A stretch of DNA of 64,000 nucleotides, from positions 21,213,001 to 21,277,000 of the forward strand of contig CM076146.1 in assembly GCA_038025085.1 (NCBI GenBank), read 5' to 3'. This DNA comes from Tetragonia tetragonoides. Lineage: Eukaryota > Streptophyta > Magnoliopsida > Caryophyllales > Aizoaceae. Shown in pieces: positions 35,042 to 45,800 of the stretch; within the stretch, counting starts at the first letter, position 1, and every line of letters begins with the position of its first letter. A program made the translations under genes and the position numbers. Under the pieces are notes generated by a model. It had not been told where the DNA came from, made no database searches, and saw only the letters and a program-made list of their open reading frames with translations.

Positions 35042-38000
35042 ACCTCCCCTTCTTTAAAAGAATTTGCCCTCAATTTCGTATCCTCTAAGTAAGGGCTAAG
35101 ATCACCAACATTGAAGGTTGAGCTCACGTTTCCATACTCACTAGGAAGATCAATCTTGTATGCATTGTCTCCAATCTTCTCTAGAACTTGAAAAGGACCA
35201 TCTGCTCGAGGCATAAGCTTGTTCTTGCGTCTAGAAGGAAATCTTTCTTTGCGCAGGTGTAGCCAAACTAAGTCACCAGGTTCAAATAGAACTTGCTCTC
35301 TTCCCTTGTTAGCTCTAGCTTGGTACCTTGAGTTCATCTTCTCTACTCGCGCACGAACTTGCTCACAGGTCTTCTTGAAAGCTTGTTGTCTTGCCTTGGC
35401 ATCTACATTGATAACATCATCTCTAGGCAAAGACACGAAATCAATAGGCAAATAAGGATTAGTGCCATACACAATCTCAAATGGAGAACGACCCGTGGTA
35501 AATCCAGGCGTTCTGTTATATGCAAACTCCGCATGTGCTAGCTTAATATCCCAATCTTTTGTGCTTCTACTCACCAACCCTCTAAGCAAAGTACCAAGGG
35601 TCCTGTTTGTAACCTCGGTTTGCCCATCTGTTTGTGGGTGATGTGAAGTGCTAAAGAGTAACTTCGTCCCAACGAGTCTCCAAAGTGTCTTCCAAAAGTA
35701 ACTCAGAAACTTAGTATCTCGATCCGACACAATGGTCTTGGGAATGCCATGTAGCCTCACTATCTCTTTATAGAACAAGTCAGCAACATGAGAGGCGTCA
35801 TCGGTCTTGTGACATGGCACAAAGTGCGCCATCTTGGACAATCTATCAACAACAACCATCACAGCATCTTTTCCCCTTTGAGTTCTAGGGAGTGCCACAA
35901 TGAAATCCATGCTCACACTCTCCCAGGGAATGCTAGGAACCGGTAATGGTGTGTATAACCCTTTGTGAAAAGCACTCTTGGCCCGTTGACATGTAGCGCA
36001 TCTCGTCACAATAGCATGTACATCTTTGAGCATCTTAGGCCAATAAAAGTGTTCTTGTAACATCTCAAGGGTTTTAGTTACTCCAAAATGTCTAGCTAAT
36101 CCTCCCGAGTGAACTTCTCTAACCAATAGCTCACGTACAGAGGACCTAGGAACGCAGAACTTGTTCCTCTTGAATAGAAACCCATCTTGTATGAAATAAT
36201 CACCATGCTCCCCCTCTTTGCAAGCTCTAAATGACTCAGAGAAATCAGCATCCTTGTCATATAGTTCTTGGAGATGTTCAAAGCCTAGGAGCTTCGCTTC
36301 AAGTGTCAAAAGCAAGTGGTTTCTTCGTGAAAGAGCATCAGCAACAACATTGCTCTTCCCATCTTTGTACTTGGCCAAGAATGTAAAAGATTGTAGAAAC
36401 TCTACCCACTTGGCATGTCTAGGGTTTAGTTTCTGTTGGCCATGAATGTACTTGAGAGCTTCATGATCCGAGTGCAACACGAAAGGCTTAGGCCTTAAAT
36501 AATGGGACCAATGCTCCAAAGCTCTCACAATTGCATAGAACTCTCGATCATATATAGAATAATTCAAACGAGCTCCATTCAATTTCTCACTAAAATAGGC
36601 AATAGGACGTTTTTCTTGAATTAAAACAGCGCCTATACCTACCCCACTAGCATCACATTCAACTTCAAACAATCTATCAAAATCTGGTAACGCTAGAATA
36701 GGTGCTTGACACAACTTCTCTTTGACCTCAACAAAGGCCTTTTGCGCACTTTCACTCCAATTAAACTCTCCTTTTTTCATTAATTCAGTAATAGGAGCAG
36801 TAATGGAACTAAAATTGCGTATAAACCTCCGATAAAATGATGCCAAGCCATGAAAACTACGTACCTCATGTATATTGGTTGGAGCTGGCCATGAAGCCAT
36901 AGCTTCTACGTTGGACGGATCAACATGTACACCATCTTTGGACACAATGTAACCAAGGAATATAACCTTAGGAAGCATGAAATCACACTTCTCTAACTTG
37001 CCAAAAAGCTGTTGTTCCTTTAGCTTCTCAAATTCGCGCTGTAGATGTACTAGATGTTCCTCCTTGGTCTTGCTGAATATAAGAATATCATCAAGGTAAA
37101 CCACAACAAATTTACCAAGGAATGCTCTCAATACCTCGTTCATCAACCTCATGAATGTGCTAGGAGCGTTGCACAAGCCAAAAGGCATTACTAACCACTC
37201 ATACAAACCATGTCGTGTCTTGAACACGGTTTTCCATTCATCCCCCTCCTTGATTCTCACTTGATGGTATCCAGCTCTAAGATCTATCTTGGAAAACAAC
37301 TGGGAACCATGTAGCTCGTCTAACATATCATCTAATCTTGGCATAGGGAACCTATATTTGATTGTGATATTGTTGACACCTCTGCTATCAATGCACATAC
37401 GCCATGTCCCATCTTTCTTAGGCACAAGTAACGCAGGAACAGCGCATGGACTTAGACTTTCTCTCACATAGCCTCTTTGCACAAGCTCTTCAACTTGTCT
37501 TTGTAACTCTTTGGCTTCTTCGGGGTTACACCGATATGCTGGCCTATTTGGAAGTGGTGCTCCAGGAACTAGGTCAATTTGGTGTTCTATGCCACGCATA
37601 GGAGGTAAACCAGGGGGTAACTCCTCGGGGAACACTTCTTTGAACCTCTCTAACAATAGGCGTAACTCAGGATCATAATTGGGATTGTTACACATGTTAG
37701 GTTCAAACAACAACACTAGGTAGCTCATAGTTTCACTAGCCACCTCTTTTTCCATCTCTTTCTCTCCTATGACCATTACACGACTCGCCTTTTTACTAGC
37801 CTTTGCTTCTTTAACTTGAGTGGCAGTCAAGGGTAACAATTTGATTCGTTTCTGGTTATGCTCAACAGTATAGATATTGTTTACACCATCATGACTAACT
37901 TTCCTATCAAATTGCCAAGGACGACCTAATAATATATGACAAACACCCATAGGCAGTGCATCACACCATAGATCGTCTTTATAACCTCCTAAAGTAGAGC

Positions 38001-39369
38001 AAACTCTAGCTTGTTTAGTCACTTTTAACCCTCCCCCATCATTCAACCATTGCACAGTATAGGGTTTAGGATGACTTTTAGTAGGCAAATCAAGCTTATC
38101 AACCATCTCTTTAGAGGCAACATTAGTACAACTCCCAGAGTCAATAATCAAATTGCAAACTTTACCTCTAACCTTGCAGCGAGAATGGAATATTTGCTCC
38201 CTTTGGTCGGACTCATCATCGGCCACAGTCGTATGTAGCAACTTCGTAAGGATTAGGGTCTCTCCAACCTCGGGTATACCATAATCTTCAATGAATGGCT
38301 CTCCATTATCTTCATCACTATCCTCGGTTATGGGCATAACAAACGAGGGTTCCATCTCTTCTAGCTCAGCGATGGTGAGCGCTTTCTTCGAGCCGCACTC
38401 ATAGGCATAGTGTCCATATCCTTGACACTTGAAACAACGCAGTTGGTTCTTGTCCTTAGTAGCCACGGCTTTGCCTTTGTCTTGAGTTACGGGCTTGCTA
38501 GGGACACTTGCGCTCTTGGAGAATGTTGCATTCTCTCTCGCATTGTATTGGTTCCGAAAATTTGTATAGCCTTTAATCACATCTCGGGAAACCGGTTTTT
38601 GCTCCTTCTCTTGCTTCTCAATCTTGAGAGCGATTTTGCAGACGTCCTCAAAGGTTACGTAAGGAACAAGCTCTACCTTGCGCCTTAGAGTTGGGTTTAG
38701 ACCTTTGATGAACCGCGCGATCTTTAACTCCTCCTTCTCCTCAAGATCACACATCATGTGCATATGTTCAAACTTCTGGAGGTAGTCTTGTACACTTGAG
38801 GTTTCTTGGCTTAAGGACGTGAGTTTCAAAAACTGTTCTTGCTCAAATTCTTTAGGCAAAAATCGTTTCTTTAAATATTTCTTGAGTTTGTCCCAAGTCT
38901 CAATCTTTGCTTTCTCTTCCTTCTTGCGTCGAGCCTTTAGGTTTTCATACCATAAAGAAGCATGCTTGGTGAGTTTAAGCGTGGCTAACTTGCATCTTCG
39001 CCGCTCATCATACTCCTTGTATTCAAAGACTCTCTCCATAGTTCTAAGCCAATCAAGAAAGGCCTCTGGGTCGTAGGAACCGTCATATTCAGGAAGTTCG
39101 ACCTTCAAGTTCCTGTCATCATCATAGGGATGTCGTGGTTTAGGAGCGTCATTGGTTCTAGTCCCACTTGTGTCTTCAAACTCCTCATTGAAGTCGGGGT
39201 CACGGTTGTGGTTTCTCCAATGAATTCTGCGCATCCTTGTCTCCATGTTCTCCCTATCTTCTTGGTTTCTTCTTTCCATAGCAGCCATCCGCTCTTCTTG
39301 AGATTTGAAAGACGTCCTAAGATCCTCCATGACTGTTAACAACTTTGCTAGTTCGCTGGGCTCACCCAT
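34867..39369 (-). CDS. gag-pol: Gag-pol polyprotein of CRM-like Ty3/gypsy element
   Basis: 1,500 residues from the first ATG (39369; MGEPSEL). The frame is open upstream through primer site and LTR but without ATG. In order: gag domain (~90-250), zinc knuckle CFKCQGYGHYAYEC (312-325), aspartic protease with IIDSGS (D410), reverse transcriptase with KIDLRAGY (D696) and YLDD (758-761), RNase H (D906, D968, D1011 in DALSRR), integrase with an HHCC zinc finger (H1087, H1094, C1124, C1127) and DD35E triad D1155, D1216, E1252 (spacing of 35), then a GPF-type module at 1391. Every catalytic residue is present and no stop or frameshift breaks it. Residues 1444-1500 are encoded by the 3' LTR: an acidic tail ending WQEDD with no chromodomain I can recognise; in CRM elements this position carries the targeting CR motif. 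It acts in virus-like particles and the nucleus to copy and integrate the element. Confidence 0.96.
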   Translation of the reverse strand: MGEPSELAKLLTVMEDLRTSFKSQEERMAAMERRNQEDRENMETRMRRIHWRNHNRDPDFNEEFEDTSGTRTNDAPKPRHPYDDDRNLKVELPEYDGSYDPEAFLDWLRTMERVFEYKEYDERRRCKLATLKLTKHASLWYENLKARRKKEEKAKIETWDKLKKYLKKRFLPKEFEQEQFLKLTSLSQETSSVQDYLQKFEHMHMMCDLEEKEELKIARFIKGLNPTLRRKVELVPYVTFEDVCKIALKIEKQEKEQKPVSRDVIKGYTNFRNQYNARENATFSKSASVPSKPVTQDKGKAVATKDKNQLRCFKCQGYGHYAYECGSKKALTIAELEEMEPSFVMPITEDSDEDNGEPFIEDYGIPEVGETLILTKLLHTTVADDESDQREQIFHSRCKVRGKVCNLIIDSGSCTNVASKEMVDKLDLPTKSHPKPYTVQWLNDGGGLKVTKQARVCSTLGGYKDDLWCDALPMGVCHILLGRPWQFDRKVSHDGVNNIYTVEHNQKRIKLLPLTATQVKEAKASKKASRVMVIGEKEMEKEVASETMSYLVLLFEPNMCNNPNYDPELRLLLERFKEVFPEELPPGLPPMRGIEHQIDLVPGAPLPNRPAYRCNPEEAKELQRQVEELVQRGYVRESLSPCAVPALLVPKKDGTWRMCIDSRGVNNITIKYRFPMPRLDDMLDELHGSQLFSKIDLRAGYHQVRIKEGDEWKTVFKTRHGLYEWLVMPFGLCNAPSTFMRLMNEVLRAFLGKFVVVYLDDILIFSKTKEEHLVHLQREFEKLKEQQLFGKLEKCDFMLPKVIFLGYIVSKDGVHVDPSNVEAMASWPAPTNIHEVRSFHGLASFYRRFIRNFSSITAPITELMKKGEFNWSESAQKAFVEVKEKLCQAPILALPDFDRLFEVECDASGVGIGAVLIQEKRPIAYFSEKLNGARLNYSIYDREFYAIVRALEHWSHYLRPKPFVLHSDHEALKYIHGQQKLNPRHAKWVEFLQSFTFLAKYKDGKSNVVADALSRRNHLLLTLEAKLLGFEHLQELYDKDADFSESFRACKEGEHGDYFIQDGFLFKRNKFCVPRSSVRELLVREVHSGGLARHFGVTKTLEMLQEHFYWPKMLKDVHAIVTRCATCQRAKSAFHKGLYTPLPVPSIPWESVSMDFIVALPRTQRGKDAVMVVVDRLSKMAHFVPCHKTDDASHVADLFYKEIVRLHGIPKTIVSDRDTKFLSYFWKTLWRLVGTKLLFSTSHHPQTDGQTEVTNRTLGTLLRGLVSRSTKDWDIKLAHAEFAYNRTPGFTTGRSPFEIVYGTNPYLPIDFVSLPRDDVINVDAKARQQAFKKTCEQVRARVEKMNSRYQARANKGREQVLFEPGDLVWLHLRKERFPSRRKNKLMPRADGPFQVLEKIGDNAYKIDLPSEYGNVSSTFNVGDLSPYLEDTKLRANSFKEGEVDAGASTLKDKQEDDESRTSKNPVLETLMLDLELLSAKSIMPREVKCEVTMLEWQEDD
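35043..35054 (-). other. Polypurine tract inside gag-pol
   Basis: On the minus strand AAGAAGGGGAGG stands two bases before the 3' LTR and also encodes the residues KEGE. It primes plus-strand DNA synthesis. A polypurine tract inside the coding frame is unusual among gypsy elements and fits the CRM lineage. Confidence 0.85.
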
Positions 39370-39517
39370 AGCTTCGGTTGTTGGTTTCTTGGGGGTTTCT
39401 TGGCTGTCTTCGTGAACAAAGGGTGGATCTTGCAAAAATCTTTCTCTAAAGCTCGCTATGGTGTCGTGTTTATGCTCAGGACCGTGTTGTTTAAACTTAA
39501 GAAAGCTCAAACCTTTA

Positions 39518-39529
39518 GCTCTGATACCA
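39518..39529 (-). other. Primer binding site (initiator tRNA-Met)
   Basis: TGGTATCAGAGC on the minus strand, three bases inside the 5' LTR end. Complementarity to initiator tRNA-Met stops after 12 bases. Confidence 0.93.
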
Positions 39530-39532
39530 AGT

Positions 39533-40193
39533 TGATGTGAAATAAGTAACAAAACGGAAATTAACCTTTGATAGTATCACACAAAGGGATCTTGTTCAAG
39601 AATCACTCAAGAACAACTCACAAATCACTCGTAAGGGTTTCAACCTAAATCACTCAGTTTGAGGGGTAAATACTCACGTATTCAATAATTAATCATCAAA
39701 GCACGAGTTTACAGTAGCAAAGATCTCCCCTATTTATAGACAAAGAAATCTAAAGCTATTCGGAATCCTAATCCTAGTCCGAATAGAAAACTAACTACGA
39801 AACTGACTACAATTGTAAAACAGACTAACTAACAGCTTTCCTAACACCTAATGGACTTCTAATACTAATAACAATCAGATTATTACTCTCCTAAACATAT
39901 TCTAACTAATTAAGGGAATACTAAACGAAATCGAACTAAACAACTGATTACCTAGCGCCCAAGGCTCAAAACCGCTGGAACAGTTTCCTTGGCGCCCAAG
40001 GCTTCTTCTTTTCAACTTCTAGTCATCTTCTTGCCACTCTAACATAGTTACCTCACACTTTACCTCACGTGGCATTATACTCTTGGCACTGAGCAGCTCA
40101 AGATCAAGCATTAACGTTTCAAGAACTGGGTTCTTTGACGTTCTTGATTCGTCGTCTTCTTGCTTGTCCTTTAACGTACTTGCTCCTGCATCA
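39533..40193 (-). repeat. 5' LTR of intact gypsy element
   Basis: 661 bp, nearly identical to the partner LTR. As the 5' LTR it supplies the promoter. It is followed at 40194 by the ATTTT target duplication and satellite. Confidence 0.95.
39731..39738 (-). promoter_or_regulatory. TATA box of the gypsy 5' LTR
   Basis: TATAAATA on the minus strand, within CTATAAATAGGGGAGA. The same position is conserved in the other LTRs of the family (CTATATATAGGGG in the solo LTR, CTATGAATAGGGG in the copy at 12268). The transcript start would lie about 30 bases downstream on the minus strand; the site is predicted from sequence only. Confidence 0.65.
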
Positions 40194-42638
40194 ATTTTAA
40201 GAGAAAGCAACCAAATGCTTTGTTTGCATTCATTTCAGTGAGAAACTACACCAAGAATTTTTACAAGTACAAACAAGCTTCAACTCAAGCTTTTGAATGC
40301 ATTTACGCGTTTTAAAAGCTCATATGACTAGGGTGAAAGAGATTGAGGTCTTTTGTGTTGTATATTAAGAGAAAGCACCCAAATGCTTTGCTTGCATTCA
40401 TTTGAGTGAGAAACTACACCAAGGATGTTTACAAGTACAAAAAAGCCTTAACTCCACCTTTTGAATGCATTTACGCATTTTAACAGCTCTTACATCTAGG
40501 GTGAAAGAGATTGAGTTCTTTTTTGTTGTATATTAAGAGAAAGCACCCAAATGCTTTGTTTGCATTCATTTGAGGGAGAAACTACACCAAGGATGTTTAC
40601 AAGTACAAACAAGCTTCAACTCAAGCTTTTGAAAGCATTTACGCGTTTTAAAACCTCAAACGACTAGGGTGAAAGAGATTGAGGTCTTTTGTGTTGTATA
40701 TTAAAAGAAAGCACCCAAATGCTTTGTTTGTACTTTTAAACTTCCTGAAATGAATACATTTAAAAGCTCATACAAAGGTGTAGTTTATCATGTTTTGAAC
40801 TCAAATGAATGCACTCTAGTCTTTCACCCTAGTCGTATGAGGTTTTAAAACGCGTAAATGCTTTCAAAAGCTTGAGTTGAAGCTTGTTTGTACTTGTAAA
40901 CATCCTTGGTGTAGTTTCACACTCAAATGAATGCAAACAAAGCATTTGTGTGATTTCTCTTAATATACAACACAAAAGAACTCAATCTCTTTCACCCTAG
41001 TTGTAAGAGCTGTTAAAATGCGTAAATGCATTCAAAAGGTTGAGTTAAAGCTTGTTTGTACTTGTAAACATCCTTGGAGTAGTTTCTCACTCAAATGAAT
41101 CCACTCAAAGCATTTGGGTGCTTTCTCTTAATATACAACATAAAAGAACTCAATCTCTTTCACCCTAGATGTAAGAGCTGTTAAAACGCGTAAATGCATT
41201 CAAAAGGTGGAGTTAAAGCTTGTTTGTACTTGTAAACATCCTTGGTGTAGTTTCTGCCTCAAATGAATGCAAACAAAGCATTTGGGTGCTTTCTCTTAAT
41301 GTACAACACAAAAGAACACAATCTCTTTCACCCTAGATGTAAGAGCTGTTAAAACGCGTAAATACATTCAAAAGCTTGAGTTGAAGCTTGTTCGTACTTG
41401 TAAACATCCTTGGTTATGTTTCTCACTCATACGAATGCAAACAAAGCTTCTGGGTGCTTTCTCTTAATATACAACACAAAAGAACTCAATCTCTTTCACC
41501 CTAGTCGTAAGAGCTGTTAAAACGCATAAACGCATTCGAAAGGTGGAGTTAAAGCTTGTTTGTAGTTGTAAACATCCTTGGTGTAGTTTCTCACTCAAAT
41601 GAATGCAAACAAAGCATTTGGGTGCTTTCTCTTAATATACAACACAAAAGACCTCAATCTCTTTCACCCTAATCGTAAGAGCTGTTAAAACGCGTAAATA
41701 CATTCAAAAGCTTGAGTTGAAGCTTGTTTGTACTTGTAAACATCCTTGGTTATGTTTCTCACTCAAATGAATGCAAACAAAGCATTTTGGTGCTTTCTCT
41801 TAATATACAACACAAAAGACCTCAAATCTCTTTCACCCTACTCATATTCATTTGTTTGCATTCATTTGAGTGTGAAACTACACCTAGGATGTTTACAAGT
41901 ACAAACAAGCTTCAACTCAAGCTTTTGAATGCATTTACGCGTTTTAAAAAGTGATACGAATAGGGTGAAAGAGATTTGAGTTCTTTGTGTTGTATATTAA
42001 GAGAAAGCATCCAAACACTTTGTTTGCATTCATTTGCGTGTGAAACTACACCTTGGATGTTTACAAGTACAAACAAGCTTTAACTCCACCTTTTGAATGC
42101 ATTTACGCGTTTTAACAGCTCTTACATCTAGGGTGAAAGAGATTGAGTTCTTTTGTGTTGTATATTAAGAGAAAGCACCCAAATGCTTTGTTTGCATTCA
42201 TTTGAGTGAGAAACTTAACCAAGGATGTTTACAAGTACAGACAAGCTTTAACTCCACCTTTTGAATGCATTTACGCGTTTTAACAGCTCTTACATCTAGG
42301 GTGAAAGAGATTGTGTTCTTTTGTATTGTACATTAAGAGAAAGCACCCAAATGCTTTGTTTGCATTCATTTGAGGCAGAAACTACACCAAGGATGTTTAC
42401 AAGTACAAACAAGCTTTAACTCCACCTTTTGAATGCATTTACGCGTTTTAAAAGCTCATACGAGTAGGGTGAAAGAGATTTGAGTTCTTTTGTGTTGTAT
42501 ATTAAGAGAATGCAACCAAATACTTTGTTTGCATTCATTTGAGTGTGAAACTACACCTAGGATGTTTGCAAGTGCAAACAAGCTTCAACTCAAGCTTTTG
42601 AATGCATTTACGCGTTTTAAAAGGTTATACGAGCTTTT
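40194..42638. repeat. 168-bp satellite between gypsy element and rDNA fragment
   Basis: Reverse monomers to about 40735, a scrambled join at 40736-40815, forward monomers to about 41845, then reverse monomers to the rDNA junction at 42638. Some reverse monomers after 41950 belong to a variant with GATTTGAGTTC and CACCTAGGATG. Confidence 0.95.
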
Positions 42639-42842
42639 GAAGAGAAACTTACAAGGATTCCCCTAGTAGCGGAGAGCGAACCGGGAAGAGCCCAGCTTTA
42701 AAATCGGGCGGCCTCGCCGTCCGAATTGTAGTCTGGAGAATCGTCCTCTGCGGCGGACCGGGCCCAAGTCCCCTGGAAAGGGGCGCCAGAGAGGGTGAGA
42801 GCCCCGTCGTGCCCAGACCCTGTCGCACCACGAGGCGCTGTC
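42639..42842 (+). pseudogene. 25S rRNA 5'-region fragment in satellite
   Basis: A GC-rich island in AT-rich satellite. It reads GAAGAGAAACTTACAAGG, then CGAACCGGGAAGAGCCCAGC, then ATCGGGCGGCCTCGCCGTCC, then CACGAGGCGCTGTC: roughly the second 50 to 260 bases of plant 25S rRNA. It breaks off at both ends into satellite (CGAGCTTTT on the left, AATACACGGAAATACATATG then satellite on the right). Changes such as TAGTAGCGGAGAG, where TAGTAACGGCGAG is usual, show it is a pseudogene. A minus-strand frame of 70 codons here is meaningless. Confidence 0.93.
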
Positions 42843-45800
42843 CTAATACACGGAAATACATATGATAGAGAAAGCTTGAATTGAAGCTGTTAAAACAATG
42901 AAAAGCTTCAACTCAAGCTTTTGAATGCATTTACGCGTTTTGAAAGCTCATACGAGTAGGGTGAAAGAGATTTGAGTTCTTTTGTGTTGTATATTAAGAG
43001 AAAGCATCCAAATACTTTGTTTGCATTCATTTGAGTGTGAAACTACATCTAGGAAGTTTAAAAGTACAAACAAGCTTTAACTCCACCTTTTGAATGCATT
43101 TACGCGTTTTAACAGCTCTTACATCTAGGGTGAAAGAGATTTGAGTTCTTTTGTGTTGTATATTAAGAGAAAGCAGCCAAATACTTTGTTTGCATTCATT
43201 TGAGTGTGAAACTACACCTAGAATGTTTTAAAGTACAAACAAGCTTCAAATGTTTTGTTTACATTCATTTGAGTGTGAAACTACACCAAGGGTGTTTACA
43301 AGCACAGAAAAGCATTTAGTTTTAACACACTCATATTGAGTTGAAGCTTGTTTGTACTTGTAAACATTCTTGGTGTAGTTTCTCACTGAAATGAATGCAA
43401 ACAAAGAATTTGGGTGCTTTCTCTTAATATAGAACACAAAAGAACTCAATCTCTTTCACCCTAGATGTAAGAGCTGTTAAAACGCGTAAATGCATTCAAA
43501 AGGTGGAGTTAAAGCTTGTTTGTACTTGTAAACATCCTTGGTGTAGTTTCTCACTCAAATGAATGCAAACAAAGCATTTGGGTGCTTTCTCTTAATTTAC
43601 AACACAAAAGACCTCAATCTCTTTCACCCTAGTCATATAAGCTTTTAAAAGCACCCAAATTTACGGCTCTACAAAAGGGTAAAACTAGCTTCAACATTAA
43701 GCTTTTGAATGCAAACAAAGTATTTGGGTGCTTTCTCCAAATATACAACACAAATGAACTCAATCTCTATCACCCTAGGTTTAAGTGTTGTTAAAACGCG
43801 TCAATGCATTCAAAAGCTAGAGTTGAAGCTTGTTTGTACTTGTAAACATCCTTGGTGTAGTTTCTCACTCAAATGAATGCAAACAAAGCATTTGTGTGCT
43901 TTCTCTTAATATACAACAGAAAAGACCTCAATCTCTTTCACCCTAATCGTAAGAGCTGTTAAAACGCGTAAATACATTCAAAAGCTTGAGTTGAAGCTTG
44001 CTTGTACTTGTAAACATCCTTGGTGTAGTTTCTCACTCAAATGAATGCAAACAAAGCAATTGGGTGCTTTCTCTTAATATACAACACAAAAGAACTCAAT
44101 CTCTTAATATTAAGTACAAATCTATAATGCTTTATTTAAAACGCGTAAATGCATATGAATGCAAGTTCATATGCATTTACGCGTTTTAGCAGCTCTTACG
44201 ACTAGGGTGAAAGAGATTGAGTTCTTTTGTGTTATATTTTAAAACGCGTAAATGCATTCAAAAGGTGGAGTTAAAGCTTGTTTATACTTGTAAACATCCT
44301 TGATGTAGTTTCTCACTCAAATGAATGCAAACAAACCATTTGGGTGCTTTCTCTGAAAATACAACACAAAACAACTCAATCTCTTTTGTGTTTACAAGTA
44401 CAAACAAGCTTCAACTCAAGCTTAAGAGAAAGCACCCAAATGCTTTGTTTACATTCATTTGAGTGTGAAACTACCCCAAGGATGTTTACAACTACAAACA
44501 AGCTTGAACTCCACCTTTTGAATGCATATACACGTATTAAAACCTCTTACGATTAGGGTGAAAGAGATTGAGATCTTTTGTGTTGTATTTTCAGAGAAAG
44601 CACCCAAAAGCTTTGTTTGCATTCATTGGAGTGACAAACTACACCAAGGATGTTTACAAGTACACACAACCTTCAACTCAAAATTTTGAATGTATTCACA
44701 ATCAGATGAATGCAAATAAAGCATTTGTGTGCTTTCTCTTACTATACAACAGAAAAGAACTCAATTTTTTTCACCCTAGTCGTAAGAGCTTTTAAAACGC
44801 GTTAATGCATTCAAAAGCTTGAGTTGAAGCTTGTTTGTACTTGTAAACATCCTTAGTGTAGTTTCTCACTCCAATGAATGCAAACAAAGCTTTTGGGTGC
44901 TTTCTCTTAAAATACAACACAAAAGAACTCAATCTTTTTCACCCTAGTCATATGAGCTTTCAAAACGCGTAAATGCATTCAAAAGCTTGGGTTGAAGCTT
45001 GTGTGTACTTGTAAACATTCTTAGTGTAGTTTCTCACTCCAATGAATGCAAACGAAGCTTTTGGGTGCTTTCTCTGAAAATACAACACAAAAGAACTCAA
45101 TCTCTTTCACCCTAGTCGTAAGAGCTGTTAAAACGCGTAAATGCATTCAAAACGCGGAAATGCATTCAAAAGCTTTAGTTGAAGCTTGTTTGTACTTGTA
45201 AACATCCTCGGTGTAGTTTCACACTCAAATGAATGCAAACAAAGTATTTTGATGCTTTCTCTTAATATACAACACAAAAGAACTCAAATCTCTTTCACCC
45301 TACTCGTATAAGCTTTTAAAACGCGTAAATGCATTCAAAAGCTTGAGTTGAAGCTTGTTTGTACTTGTAAACATCCTAGGTGTAGTTTCACTCAAATGAA
45401 TGCAAACAAATTATTTGGATGCTTTCTCTTAATATACAACACAAAAGAACTCAAATCTCTTTCACCCTACTCGTATGAGCTTTCAAAACGCGTAAATGCA
45501 TTCAAAAGGTGGAGTTAAAGCTTGTTTGTACTTGTAAATATCCTTGGTGTAGTTTCTCCCTCTAATGAATGCAAACAAAGCATTTGGGTGCTTTCTCTTA
45601 ATATACAACACAAAAGAACTCAATCTCTTTCACCCTAGATGTAAGAGTTGTTAAAACGCGTAAATACATTCAAAAGGTGGAGTTACATCTTGTTTGAACT
45701 GGTAAACATCGTTGGTTAAGTTTCTCACTCAAATGAATGCAAACAAAGCATTTGGGTGCTTTCTCTTAATATACAACACAAAAGAACTCAATCTCTTTCA

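Larger units (their letters stand above)
34381..40193 (-). mobile_element. Intact CRM-like Ty3/gypsy retrotransposon
   Basis: A 5,813-bp complete element inserted in reverse-oriented satellite. LTRs 34381-35041 and 39533-40193 are both 661 bp; I find two differences (one near 34480/39632, one near 34802/39954), so the insertion is recent. The target duplication ATTTT is perfect (34376-34380 and 40194-40198), and removing the element restores a normal monomer join. Primer site, polypurine tract and a single full-length gag-pol are present. The overlap of gag-pol with the 3' LTR, the polypurine tract inside the coding sequence and the satellite setting match the centromeric CRM branch of chromoviruses. 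Reina-like or another chromovirus lineage is the alternative. It is the likely source of proteins for the gag-only elements nearby. Confidence 0.95.

Noticed and set aside
38410..39339. Open frames antisense to gag (also at 13122-13642, 49276-50565 and 55268-55788)
   Set aside because: They mirror the coding strand of gag-pol in every copy and have no recognisable domain.
42649..42861. Minus-strand 70-codon frame rich in Pro, Arg and Gly
   Set aside because: It is the complement of a 25S rRNA fragment.
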